Source: Triticum aestivum (Eukaryota > Streptophyta > Magnoliopsida > Poales > Poaceae). Taken from it: a stretch of DNA of 64,000 nt. This document shows positions 9,911 to 20,099 of the stretch, in pieces. Positions within the stretch are counted from its first letter, which is position 1. Every line of letters begins with the position of its first letter. The notes below the pieces were generated by a model that was not told the origin of the DNA, searched no databases, and saw nothing but the letters and a program-made list of their open reading frames with translations. The translations under genes and the position numbers were made by a program. The stretch spans positions 707,307,359 through 707,371,358 of the forward strand of contig NC_057810.1 of NCBI RefSeq assembly GCF_018294505.1, in the 5' to 3' direction.

Positions 9911-10370
9911 GGGCGTTGGGAAATTCCTTAGCATCATTTTCATCCCTCAAAAAAAGTCGCTTGAAATTCATGATCTGGATTCTAAGGGAAATAATTTTTG
10001 CGGGAGGAACATACTTAGTGATAAAAGCATCTTTGCACTTATTTCAAGAATCGATACTATTACAAGGCAAAGAAGAGGACCAAATTTTTGCGGAATCACG
10101 CAAGGAAAACGGAAATAATTTCAGCTTGACCATATCATTGTCCACATCTTTTTTCTTTTGCATATCGCATAGTTCCACGAAGGTATTAAGATGGGACGCG
10201 GCATCCTCATTAGGAGTATCGGAAAATTGGTCTTTCATAACAAGATTAAGCAAAGCAGTATTAATATCAAAAGTCTCCGCACTAGTGGCGGGAGGATCAA
10301 GCGGAGTGCCAATAAAGTCATTGTTGTTGGTATTTGAGAAGTCACATAGTTTGGTGTTCTCTTGAGTCAT
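9911..10370 (-). pseudogene. Gypsy-type (Ty3) gag fragment
   Basis: Read on the minus strand from an ATG at 10370 (MTQENTKLCDFSNTNN), the protein matches the retrotransposon gag region of grass Gypsy elements: EDAASHLNTFVELCDMQ, KLKLFPFSLRDSAKIW and, past a TAA near 10044, KCKDAFITKYVPPAKIISLR. Family members continue with the rest of gag and with pol, which are absent. The piece is joined tail to tail with the Copia fragment at about 9910. Untranslated leader probably continues to about 10495, where a TA microsatellite starts. Confidence 0.75.
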
Positions 10371-10491
10371 GATGACCACACAACAAGATTTACACTCAAA
10401 AGCAGATCCGGCAAGAAAATGGTGAACGGAAAAAGAGAGGCGAATAAAATGACAACTTTTTGTGAAGTGGGGGAGAGGAAAACAAGAGGCA

Positions 10492-10496
<5 letters not shown>

Positions 10497-10564
<68 letters not shown>
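10497..10564. repeat. (TA)n microsatellite
   Basis: There is an uninterrupted TA repeat of about 34 units, followed by CATACACACACAC. It abuts the presumed leader of the Gypsy fragment. Confidence 0.95.
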
Positions 10565-10568
<4 letters not shown>

Positions 10569-11646
10569 CACACACAATATGGCGTATGTTGGTGGAAAAC
10601 CATGTACATTGTTGTCTATAGAAACATGTTCTTAGATAATCAAACCAAACTAGGTGCAATCCATTGTTCTAGATGGAGAACTTCCGCTTAAATTTTGTAC
10701 ACATATAAAATCTAATCCGCGAAATGAAGGGTTTTAAGATCAATTTCTACATTACTTATGTGGTAAAAATGAACATGTATGTTTTTTCGATAGCCAAAAA
10801 AAAGAACATATATGCTACAATTGGGGCACCTAATCATATACCTTTTTGAAGCTTATATATCACGGATACATGATACATGATACATGAAACAAAATTTGTA
10901 TTTTTAAACATGATGTCTACCAACAAAACAATAAGAAGCAAGAATAACATGTTCATATTACTGCCCAACATCTCTAATCTTACCCACTTTTGCTATATTT
11001 TAATACTACAGAAGTGCTACCTAGTGCAGATGCACGGGTTGATGACTAGTGATTATATAATGATTATAAAACATCCAAGATTGAAAATAAAATAACATAG
11101 AATGATCAAAAATTATAGATACCTTGGAAATGTATTAGGGGGTAGTTATTTCGGCGGTAGGCCAAAAATTTTGGAATATGGAGGCAAACTTTGCACGCGG
11201 TGCCGCCGGACACCATTCACTTTAAACAATAGTGTACATCGCAAACGATTCTTCTGCTTTACACACATGAGACGAGCTTGATAATTCAAATTTCGGTGAA
11301 AATTTCCCCGGGTACGTCATTGCATAATTTAACATCCCTTGCTAATTTTGGCACACAGAAGAGCGTACAGCACACAGACCACACTTACTAAATCGAGCAA
11401 TTTTAGTAATTAAATAGAGCCAGTTGACCTAAACATTGCTCTAACAAAATACCAGCATTAAAAATAAAGCCTAAGTATGCATAATTTTAACAAATCCGCC
11501 AGCGCGCCGGCCTATGCATCGCCGGTGTGAGATGAGACGTCGATTACTTGTCCTGGCGACATGCCGCCGTTGGTGGACTCCGCGTCCCCCCTGCTGAAGT
11601 CGATCGCGTCCTTGTCCTCGTCCTCGGCGCCGCCCTCAAGGTTTTA
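10565..11646. other. AT-rich stretch with no recognised gene
   Basis: No ORF with family resemblance was found. Words such as CATCGCAAACG (near 11228) resemble the subterminal words of the CACTA end at 17-18 kb, so the right part may already lie inside that element. Confidence 0.4.
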
Positions 11647-12120
11647 TTACTCGTAGTAGTGGCTGCGCCAGAGCTCGTGTTGGTACTCCATCGCCGATTC
11701 ATCGACGGACCGACTCTTCTCTAACTCGACCTAGGCCACGCGCAACTCCTCCTCCCAGCACTCCTCGATCTCCGTTGCCTCCTTCATCTCCAGCTCCCGC
11801 TCAAAAACCTCATGAGGAAGCAGGTGCTCCATGGACACTGCCGCCTCTTCGGATGTGGGTTGCATGCTGGATTCCGAGGTGACCTGGAATATCTTAGCGT
11901 GGATGGCCTCGACCCGGGCCAGGGCGACATCGGTGGCACGGGCGGCAGGTCAAGCGCTCTCGGCATTTGCAGCTGCCGTCGCAGCAGTAGCTGCAGCCGT
12001 CTCAGCTGCTGCAGCTGCCATGTCGACTACCGCAGACGCCCTCTCGGCGGAAGCGGCTGTGCTCAATGTGGATGCGGCGGCCCTCTCGGCGTAGGCGGCC
12101 GCGCTCTCAGCGCAAGCAGC
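11647..12120 (-). pseudogene. Unidentified alanine- and glutamate-rich helical protein, broken
   Basis: On the minus strand one frame stays coding-like for about 150 codons. An Ala-rich stretch (DMAAAAAETAAATAATAAA) is followed by TDVALARVEAIHAKIFQVT, then EVFERELEMKEATEIEE and a C-terminus ELWRSHYYE ending at TAA (11647-11649). In-frame stops occur after ANAESA and after EEELRVA. Composition suggests a long helix or coiled coil. I do not recognise the family. It lies just left of the ~505-bp tandem array and may be a gene carried by the CACTA-like element. Confidence 0.4.
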
Positions 12121-12475
12121 GGCGCTCGGGGGGATGCGACCATCGGGTGGCAGAGTTTTTAGCTACATAAGCGCTCAAATTGTTGAATACTACGGGCCTT
12201 CACGAAGCGTTCCCACGGCGTCATCTTTGCAAGAAGGGGGGTGCGGGAATGGGGATCGGGATTTGTGGATTCGGGGGTTGCCTGCACTGGAGCAGACAAG
12301 CTGGCGAAGCTTAAGGAGGAAGACTTAAATAGACCAAGAAATTTTCATCGCAAATGCTTCCTACAAAACAACTGTGTGTGTGATATTGTAGATATCTTTT
12401 ATTAGCTGTGAAATATGAATTTGGAGTGAAGTGGCAACGGATGGTGTTTTAAATGTAAGAGAAAAAATTGTAGTA

Positions 12476-14660
12476 CTAATACAACTGTCATGTCAAATTT
12501 TGGAAAATTTTAGGGGTCATCTGACCTTTTAAGACATTTAAGTGATTTTCTAGCCATTTAATGACCGTAATTCAAATTAGAACTACATCTACCTGCAACG
12601 GCTAACCATAACGGTTTGAAAAATCATATTTGTGTACTTGTGTGCGAGTTAATTTCATGTGCAGTAAACTAAAAGGAATTTTCAAACATATTGGTCTCAC
12701 GGCATGGACACATGCATGGAGTGCCATGGCATTTTCATTCCAAAAAATTCAAAAATGATCAGAAAAACATGAAACCTTACTTGATGTAATGTCATGCCAC
12801 CAAGATGATGTGGTAAAAAAATTGTGTTGTTTGACGAAAGTTTGGACACACACCCCTCATAAACCGGAGCAACTCACTAGAAGGCTCGTGGTTCCGAGAG
12901 GGAACAATGCATGTTTGATGACGAACGGGAGATAGCTTCCTCTTACGGCCTTCAAAATATTTTCAACGTATAACGCGCACTAATACAACTGTCATGTAAA
13001 AATTTGGAAAATTTCAAGGGCATTTGACCTTTTGAAGACATTTAAGTGATTTTCTAGCCATTTAATGACCGTAATTCAAATTTGAACTACATCTACATGC
13101 AACGGTTAACCATAACGGTTTGAAAAATCATATTTGTGTACTTATGTGCGAGTTAATTCCATGTGCAGTAAATTAGAAGGAATTTTCAAATATATTGGTC
13201 TCATGGCATGGACACGTTCATGGAGTGCCATGGTATTTTAATTTTAAAAAATTAAAAAATAATCAGAAAAACATGAAACCTTGCTTGATGTAATGTCATG
13301 CCACCAAGATGATGTGGTAAAAAAATTGGCCTGTTTGACAAAAAAGTTTGGACACACACACACACCCCTCACAAACCGGAGCGACTCACTAGAAGGCTCG
13401 TGGTTCCGAGAGGGAACAATGCATGTTTGATGACGAACGGGAGATAACTTTCTCTTACCGCCTTCAAAAAAATTCTACGTGTAACGTGCACTAATACAAC
13501 TATCATGTGAAAATTTAGAAAATTTCAGGGGTCATTTGACCTTTTGAAGACATTTAAGTGATTTTCTAGCCATTCAATGACCGTAATTCAAATTTCAAAT
13601 ACATCTACATGCAACTGCTAACCATAACATTTTGAAAAATCATATTTGTGTACTTGTGTGCGAGTTAATTCTATGTGCAGTAAATAAGAAGGGATTTTCA
13701 AACATATTGATCTCACAACATGGACACATGCATGGAGTGCCATGGCATTTTCATTCCAAAAAAAAGTAAAAATTATCAAAAAAACATGAAACCTTGCTTG
13801 ATATAATGTCATGCCACCAAGTTGATCTGGTTAAAAAATTGGCTTGTTTGATGAAAGTTTGGACACACACCCCTCACAAACCGGAGCAACTCACTAGAAG
13901 GCTCGTGGTTCCGAGAGGGAACAATGCATGTTTGATGACGAACGGGAGATAGCTTCCTCTTACGGCCTTTAATTTTTTTTCTACATGTAACATGCACTAA
14001 TACAATTGTCATGTGAAAATTTGAAAAAATTTAGGGGTCATTTGTCCTTTTGAAGACATTAAAGTGATTTTCTAGCCATTTAATGACCGTAATTCAAATT
14101 TGAACTACATCTACATGCAACGGCTAACCATAACGGTTTGAAAAATTATATTTGTGTACTTGTGTGCGAGTTAATTCCATGTGCAATAAATTAAAAGGAA
14201 TTTTGAAACATATTGGTCTCACGACATGGACACATGCATGGAGTGCCATGGCATTTTAATTCCAAAAATAAAAAAATGATCTGAAAAACATGAAACCTTG
14301 TTTGATGTAATGTTATGCCACCAAGATGATATGGTAAAAAATTGGCCTGTTTGATGAAAGTTTGAACACACACCCCTCACAAACCGTAGCAACTCACTAG
14401 AAGGCTCGTGGTTTCGAGAGGGAACAATGCATATTTGATGACGAACGGGAGATAGCTTCCTCTTGCGGCCTTCAATTTTTTCTTTGTGTAACGTGCACTA
14501 ATACAACTGTCATGTGAAAAATTTCAAAATTTAAGGGATCATTTGACCTTTTAAAGACATTTAAGTGATTTTCTAGCCATTTAATGATCGTAATTTAAAT
14601 TTGAACTATATCTACATGCAGTGGCCAACCATAAGGGTTTGCAAAATCATGTGTGCAAGT
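12476..14660. repeat. Tandem array of ~505-bp units (4.3 copies)
   Basis: Units start at CTAATACAACTGTCATG, at 12476, 12980, 13491, 13997 and 14498 (lengths 504, 511, 506 and 501; the last is partial). Each contains TTTAAGTGATTTTCTAGCC, TGACCGTAATTCAAAT, GTGCGAGTTAATT, GGAGTGCCATGGCATTTT and GAGAGGGAACAATGCAT in the same order. Copies differ by scattered substitutions and small indels. The array is non-coding. Confidence 0.9.
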
Positions 14661-14946
14661 TAAAAAACCATCAGACGATGTAAATATCTGATGTTCAAAA
14701 AAGAAAATGTAAAATCTGGCAAGACAACCGGCCCCCACACGATTAGCACTGTATTTCGTGCCTCGAGGTTTGGAAGGTGAGTGGCAGGCGTTATTAATCA
14801 GACACGGTTCTGCATTGGGAACCGTCAGCTATTATGTTCACACATGGATTTTGCTGCAGGATTCGTGTGTAACTCAAACTACAGTGCTCGTAAATTCTGG
14901 CGACCAGCATGTGTACTGTTCCCGTCGATCTAGATTCCGGCCGCCC

Positions 14947-14953
14947 ATAAATA
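14947..14953 (+). promoter_or_regulatory. Possible TATA box
   Basis: ATAAATA lies 106 bases before the ATG at 15059; a (CT)n tract (15011-15044) sits between them, a common arrangement in grass 5' leaders. Confidence 0.4.
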
Positions 14954-15008
14954 CTATCTTGCTCACATCATCCCGCCTGCATTATCATCTACATCCTCCC
15001 CTTGCTCG

Positions 15009-15047
<39 letters not shown>

Positions 15048-15058
15048 AAATCTTTGCC

Positions 15059-15663
15059 ATGGAGCCGCCGGTATGCCCACACATCGACGAGAGTCGCCGC
15101 CCCCCGAGGACGCTCACTCAAAGAGCAACGACGAGGACCCCTACGCGCCGCCGGACGAGGTTGCGCCAGACCCCCCAACTTTGGATTGGTTTTGGGGCCA
15201 GTATGATCTTTGTCTTTGGAACTCGTTGCCGCCGGCTGAGAAAGTCAGGCAAGTGGCTTTCAAGAAGGAGATGGCGGAGGAGGATGCCAGGTACCGGGCG
15301 GCCTGTGAAGCCCGTGATGATGCCTGGAAAAACAAGGCAGTGGAGCTTTGGGGGCTGGCGCGTCGTCGTGCGGAGGAGGTGCACGAAGACAGGTACTTCG
15401 CAAGGAAGGCCAAAGGCTAGGCGCATCGTCACTGCATGGAGGTAGGTCGATAAGCTCCAGTGTGCCACCGACGAGGAGCTCCAATGGGCGTCCAACGAAA
15501 TGGCAAGATCGTTCGTGCTCGTCCTCCTGCAAGAGGTAGATCGGTACGTCAAGCGCTCCGAGGCGGAGGAGGCAGAGTACTGCCTCCGTACTAAGAGGAC
15601 GCGGCGCACCAGGGAGCTGCAGGCGAGGGGCTGCCAGAATACTTGCCATGGGAGGGATTATTA
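15059..15663 (+). pseudogene. Unidentified charged helical protein gene with frameshifts
   Basis: The gene begins ATGGAGCCGCCG after a CT-rich leader. Within about 40 codons the coding-like signal moves to another frame, which reads DEDPYAPPDEVAPDPP, WFWGQYDLCLWNSLPPAEK and RQVAFKKEMAEEDARYRAA and stops at TAG (15418-15420). The signal then resumes in a third frame as DKLQCATDEELQWASNEMAR and EVDRYVKRSEAEEAEYCLR, ending at TAG near 15663. The total is about 200 residues, rich in Glu, Arg and Ala and predicted helical. I do not recognise the family. A TATA-like box and CT tract upstream suggest it was once a transcribed gene. It lies between the ~505-bp array and another unidentified minus-strand gene. 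Confidence 0.4.
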
Positions 15664-16035
15664 GTTTTAGTATTATTCGTTTTCAATTTTATGCATTGTA
15701 CCTAGTAGTTAAGTATCATCACGTATATGTGATGATATTATATATATTCTATGATGAACTAATGAACAATTAAAATTATATACATTATGAATTCCATTTT
15801 TGATCTATTTTTGTAAACTAATTTGAATCTAGCTGTGATCATCCACATATACGGAATGCAAAGTGTATAAACACATATTAAAACAGAACATATAAGAATG
15901 GAAAACAGAGTACACACATTGAAACTGAGCAATAAACAGAGCAATACTATGATTGATGTGAATATATATCTATCTACGTCGAAACGACTCAACAAAATAA
16001 AGCGCGTCCATGAGACCACGACCAGTAGCCCTTGC

Positions 16036-16796
16036 CTACGGTAGCTCTTGGCTCTGCTTGAACTCATGCAGGCGTTCGTCCAAGCGGTCGACACGCTCGC
16101 GGTACATCTGGAGCGCGATCTCGAGCTCCAAGTTGGCAATTTCATCGGAGATCACCACCTCGAGTATGCGACGGACATGTTGCTCTAATGCACTCAGGTG
16201 GAGACCTGGGCCAAGGAGGCGGTCGAGCCTACCGACCAGCGCGTTGGCATCGAGCGGGCCGCGAACAAGGCGAACGACGCGACCCATGCGAACGGCGCGG
16301 TGGCCGTCCGGTGCAAGTACAGCATGGCTGGCCTCTGGTGCAAGTACGGCGCAGAGGGCAAGTGCCCACTCCTGGCGAGGAATGGGGGTACTGACGGGAC
16401 GTGTACCCAGCTGTGATGCCCTGTCGACAGCAGGTAAGCGCCGATGGATCCACTCTTGCTGTGCGGCACGCCGCGTCTCTTGCTCTGCGGCGCTCCAATG
16501 GTCTCACCGTGCAGCGAGCCGCAGCCTATCGGTGCGGACGTGCCTAGCTTCCTCTGCGGCGCACCATCGATCATGTTGTGCGGTGAGCTGTAGCCTCTCG
16601 GTGCTGACATGCCTATCTTGATCTGCGGGGCTGAAGCGCCATGCGTTAAGGGTCTGCTCAACCCTCGCGATGACGCGCATACGACGTCGTCCATCGTGTT
16701 TCCGGGGAGCGTCGCGGCCTCGACGGGCCGTGGCTCCTTCTGGTTTTCCTCGTCGACGAGGTTGATGGAAGAGGCGGCGCTTTGGTGGGTTGGCAT
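16036..16796 (-). pseudogene. Unidentified minus-strand gene with coiled-coil C-terminus
   Basis: The first ATG is at 16796 (MPTHQSAASSINLVDEEN). The frame is open to about 16194 and includes several SAPxG repeats (KIGMSAPRGYSS, KLGTSAPIGCGS). In a second frame, 16287-16036 reads as a clear heptad-like helix: ALEQHVRRILEVVISDEIA, NLELEIALQMYRERVDRLDE, RLHEFKQSQELP, then stop. A frame change near 16200-16290 would join them. A repeat-rich N-terminus followed by a helical tail resembles the accessory proteins of some plant DNA transposons, but no family assignment is made. Confidence 0.4.
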
Positions 16797-17089
16797 GCTT
16801 GGAAAATGTGGATGTGCTACAGGTTGCGCTTGTTGCCTCCGTGTGTCATGCGCCACCTAGGTTTATACGCAACCTCGCTTGGTGGCGGGAAACAGGTGAG
16901 GAAATGGCGGGAAACGGTGACATGTTCATAAAACGCCATCAATTAATGGAAACTTAGCATATATAAGGAACATCAAGCTAGCACAAGAAGTAGATGATGA
17001 TGAGATGAACACAGACCACATTAGGGAACCCGTTGGTGATGAATTCATCAATCGCAAACAGGTGTACACTAGCAAGCGTTTGTCCATAA

Positions 17090-18003
17090 CACACACGACT
17101 TATTCCATCACAAACAGGTCGGATGAATCAATTGTATGCCACATATCGCACATTGTCAAAAAGTAATGCGGTAGACCTTCTTTAACATGTGTTAAAAAAC
17201 AATGACCTCGAGGTTAAACTAACTCATGAGATGGCTCATATCAGTCATTTAATTTGACAGATACGACCCATCCTATCAGTTAATTTAACATCAACACAAC
17301 TTTCCATCCAGTCACCCATCTGATGGTTGCTCCAGCCTGAGCACACTTAACTTGAGAGTTCTCTTACATGAGCTACTGGTGGAACAACTAGTCCTTGCTA
17401 ATATAGGATGCCTCTTCGCATTCTTATGGTTTATCCAGATGACCACCTGTCCCCCAATGGCCCCCAATGGCCAATAGATGTTGTGTAGACAGAGCATATC
17501 ACATACCTCTTATTAGAAGCAATCGTCTGTGTTATTATCGGTCTTCATGCACATTTCTGATTACAGACCTGTTTGCCGCATATCACACATATCTTGTTAT
17601 ATTGAACCATTTATGTTCTCTTGTCTCAACGCAAACAATTCATCCGAGTGAACCGCATGCCGTATATCGCACACACCTTGATCTGGCTGACCGTTTCTTT
17701 TGTGTTTCCTAATCACAAACAGTTCATCTGAGTGAAGCGTATGCTGCATATCGCACATACCTTCATCTGGCAGCCCATTTCTTTTTTCCTCCTCATCACA
17801 AACAGTTAATTTAACTGAACTGTATGCCCTGAATCACAGACGCAACCAAAATCTAAACCGTGTTTGATGCATCCATCATCGCAAATGTTTTGCACCTTTT
17901 TTGACGGTTTTTTTACACCACTGTTTGCAATTATTGCATCGCACATAGTTTCGTTGAAGAGACTCTAATCGTAGTGTCGCGTTAGCAGCATCCTGCAGTA
18001 GTG
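17090..18003. mobile_element. CACTA-type terminus with subterminal repeats
   Basis: The segment ends GCATCCTGCAGTAGTG at 18003, the complement of a CACTACTGCAGGATGC terminus. Inward of it, variants of GCATATCGCACATACCTT(C/G)ATCTGG and ATCACAAACAGTTCATC recur at about 17100, 17160, 17515, 17580, 17655, 17740 and 17930, a typical subterminal repeat field. The opposite end was not found. The element may reach back to about 11.1 kb and so enclose the ~505-bp array and the unidentified genes. Confidence 0.6.
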
Positions 18004-18030
18004 TCAGCATTCTTAGTCCCCTCATTTGTA

Positions 18031-18111
18031 CTCCCCTGGTCCCACAATGTAAGACCTTTTTGCAAGCTATGTTAGCTTGCAAAAACATGTTATATTATGG
18101 GACGGAGAGAG
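18031..18111. mobile_element. Stowaway MITE, short
   Basis: An 81-bp hairpin element flanked by TA (18029-18030, 18112-18113). It starts CTCCCCTGGTCCCACAAT and ends ATGGGACGGAGAGAG; its inner arms are GCAAGCTA and TAGCTTGC. It lies 27 bases beyond the CACTA end. Confidence 0.8.
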
Positions 18112-18410
18112 TAACACATACATGATTATTTTTAAAAAGGTTGTCGAAGTTATTAGTTAATAAAAAAGGAGAAACGAAATCATGGGCTTCATGCCCGTGT
18201 CTCAAATAGCGCGCACCTAGATCCAGGTCTAGGTCTAGCACAAAGAACCCCACGCGGGTGGGGTGCGACCTAGCCACTTGTCTTCGATTACCCCCTGCTC
18301 CCAAATCCTCCAACCCGCATCTCCAATTCCCCCCAATTTGCCACCCAAAATCCGAACCCTGCCTCCGCCTCCACAGCGAGGATGCAAGGCCAACCCATAG
18401 ACCGAGCAAA

Positions 18411-19310
18411 AGGGGCGGCCCCCCCGGGCCCCAAGAGGGGAGGGCCCAAGCTAAAACTTTTACTAGTAAACACTATACAAATACACATTATATCTGAAAG
18501 ATTATTAAATGCATAAAATAGAGCCTCAATTTGCATAAGCGTAAGTTCACACCACATACTAATAAGTTATACCAACCAATCCGACTGGCGAAGTTCAGTT
18601 CAAATACACTAGTCTCTCTTTACGATGGATGTCTTAGTATTATAATGACAATTATGATAACATATTTCAATGTTTAAACCAATGCACAATTTTTAATTTG
18701 GGAAAACGGGTAGGACATCTCATTTGCACCAAATCAAACCAAGTAAAGCTGGACAAGCATGTTAGCTAGTCAAATCATACACAAAAGTACAATCGACAAT
18801 ATTTTTTATCTTTGATGATTCTATTATTGAACCCCACTTGCAAGTCAAATTTTTTATGCCCTAGAAGTTTCTATTAATATGATTGCCTTATGTATACTAG
18901 AAACCACTACTAAATTGTTAGTATGTGTATGATTTACAAATCTCTACCTTGATATTCAATAATATTAAAAAATATATGTACACATGAAAATGTGTATACA
19001 CTGTATCATTTATGCAATATTGAAAAATAAATTTGAAAGATTGTTTTAACAACAAGGAAAAAATTGGGTACATCATACAATTTTATTTTGTAGACTCAAA
19101 ATTTTAAACAATATACATTACAATTGGATACCAATGAATAATATAATTATTATTTGGAAAAATTGTTATATGGCTAAGTAATCTAAACTTATATTGGTTA
19201 CAATTATAATATGATACATGTAGTTTCAAATAAGTATAAAAGTGTAGTACGAAAAAAAATTGTTTTTCAACGCCTCGGGCCTAAAAATTCTTTGGATCGG
19301 CTCTGCGAGG
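18411..19310. mobile_element. Possible non-autonomous hAT-like insertion, AT-rich
   Basis: GC-rich ends (AAGGGGCGGCCC on the left; the complement of CAGAGCCGATCC on the right, near 19295-19306) enclose about 850 bp of AT-rich non-coding DNA. The ends share 8 of 12 bases as an inverted repeat. No convincing 8-bp target duplication was found (CGAGCAAA against CGAGGCAT), so the call is weak. Confidence 0.3.
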
Positions 19311-19558
19311 CATCAAGGAGAACAACCAGAGGGACAAGAAAATTGAAGACCTGGGTAGAAGATTGCATTTAGTGGAGAAAGTAGATGAGGTTATGCTTCG
19401 CTAACGATGAAATAGTCGAGTAGCCCTGATCGAGTCACTAACTTCTTGAAGAAGGCGATAAGGCAGTCACTGACTTCCAGCGTGATCGAGTCAAAGGTGC
19501 CCTTTTGGCTGAAGTTACCTGGTCAAATTTTCTGCTGCAATGAACCATGTGAGCTAAG

Positions 19559-19985
19559 GGGTGCTAGGGTACAACAAAGAGCAGAAGGCAATCAAACAGA
19601 AGCAAATTGAGGATCTGAAGAAGGCCAAGGTAGAGCTTGCTAGGGAATGGAACATGCACAAGAGAGAGAGAGAGAAGGAAGATCGCTTTAGTCGAATTAG
19701 GCCTGCAGACGAGCACCCAATAGTTATAGGCCTGCAGACGAGCACCCAATAGTTAGGTGTATTGCATGGATGTATTTTTGTATGCATGATGAAGAATATG
19801 GATCTGAGTGGGCAGAATTTTGTAAGGCCCAGAGGCCTGCTGCGATTCGGGCTCGTGCCATAAAGAATCAAGAGAGAAAAGAGGAGGAGGAGAAGAAGAG
19901 GGAGGAGGAGGACGCAGAGAGGCGCAGGGACCAGCGTCTAGCTGAGATTCGTGCCAGGGCAATAAGGAATGGGGACAAAAAGTAG
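19559..19985 (+). pseudogene. Unidentified Lys/Glu/Arg-rich coiled-coil gene fragment, broken by a 29-bp duplication
   Basis: The frame starting near 19559 encodes NKEQKAIKQKQIEDLKKAK and EWNMHKREREKED. After a tandem duplication of 29 bases (19699-19756) it continues in another frame as DEEYGSEWAEFCKAQRP, IRARAIKNQERKEEEEKK and RRRDQRLAEIRARAIRNGDK, then TAG (19983-19985). Removing one duplicate would make the frames continuous, so the duplication is a likely disabling event. A related helical piece (KENNQRDKKIEDLGRRL) lies upstream at about 19312-19400. The family is not recognised; the composition is that of a long charged helix. Confidence 0.4.
19699..19756. repeat. 29-bp perfect tandem duplication
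   Basis: AGGCCTGCAGACGAGCACCC plus nine further bases occurs twice without gap (19699-19727, 19728-19756; only the last base differs). The length is not a multiple of three. Confidence 0.9.
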
Positions 19986-20058
19986 GAGAATGAGAAGGAG
20001 AAGAAGTGAAAGAAGAAAATATAATGTGAGGGAGGAGTGAGATTGTGGCTGAAATCTT

Positions 20059-20096
20059 GTGTGTGTGTGTGTGCGCGCGCGCGCGCGCGTGCGCGC
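20059..20096. repeat. (GT)n(GC)n microsatellite
   Basis: A GT repeat turns into a GC repeat (alternating purine-pyrimidine throughout), a sequence type able to adopt Z-DNA. Confidence 0.9.
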
Positions 20097-20099
20097 TAG

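Noticed and set aside
10367..10659. Tyr-Ile repeat proteins
   Set aside because: Direct translations of the (TA)n microsatellite.
11020..11055. Possible Helitron 3' end (GCACGGGTTGATGACTAGT)
   Set aside because: CTAGT is present, but there is no convincing hairpin 10-12 bases upstream and no matching 5' TC start.
14963..15178. Arg-Glu repeat frame on the minus strand
   Set aside because: Translation of the CT tract in the presumed 5' leader.
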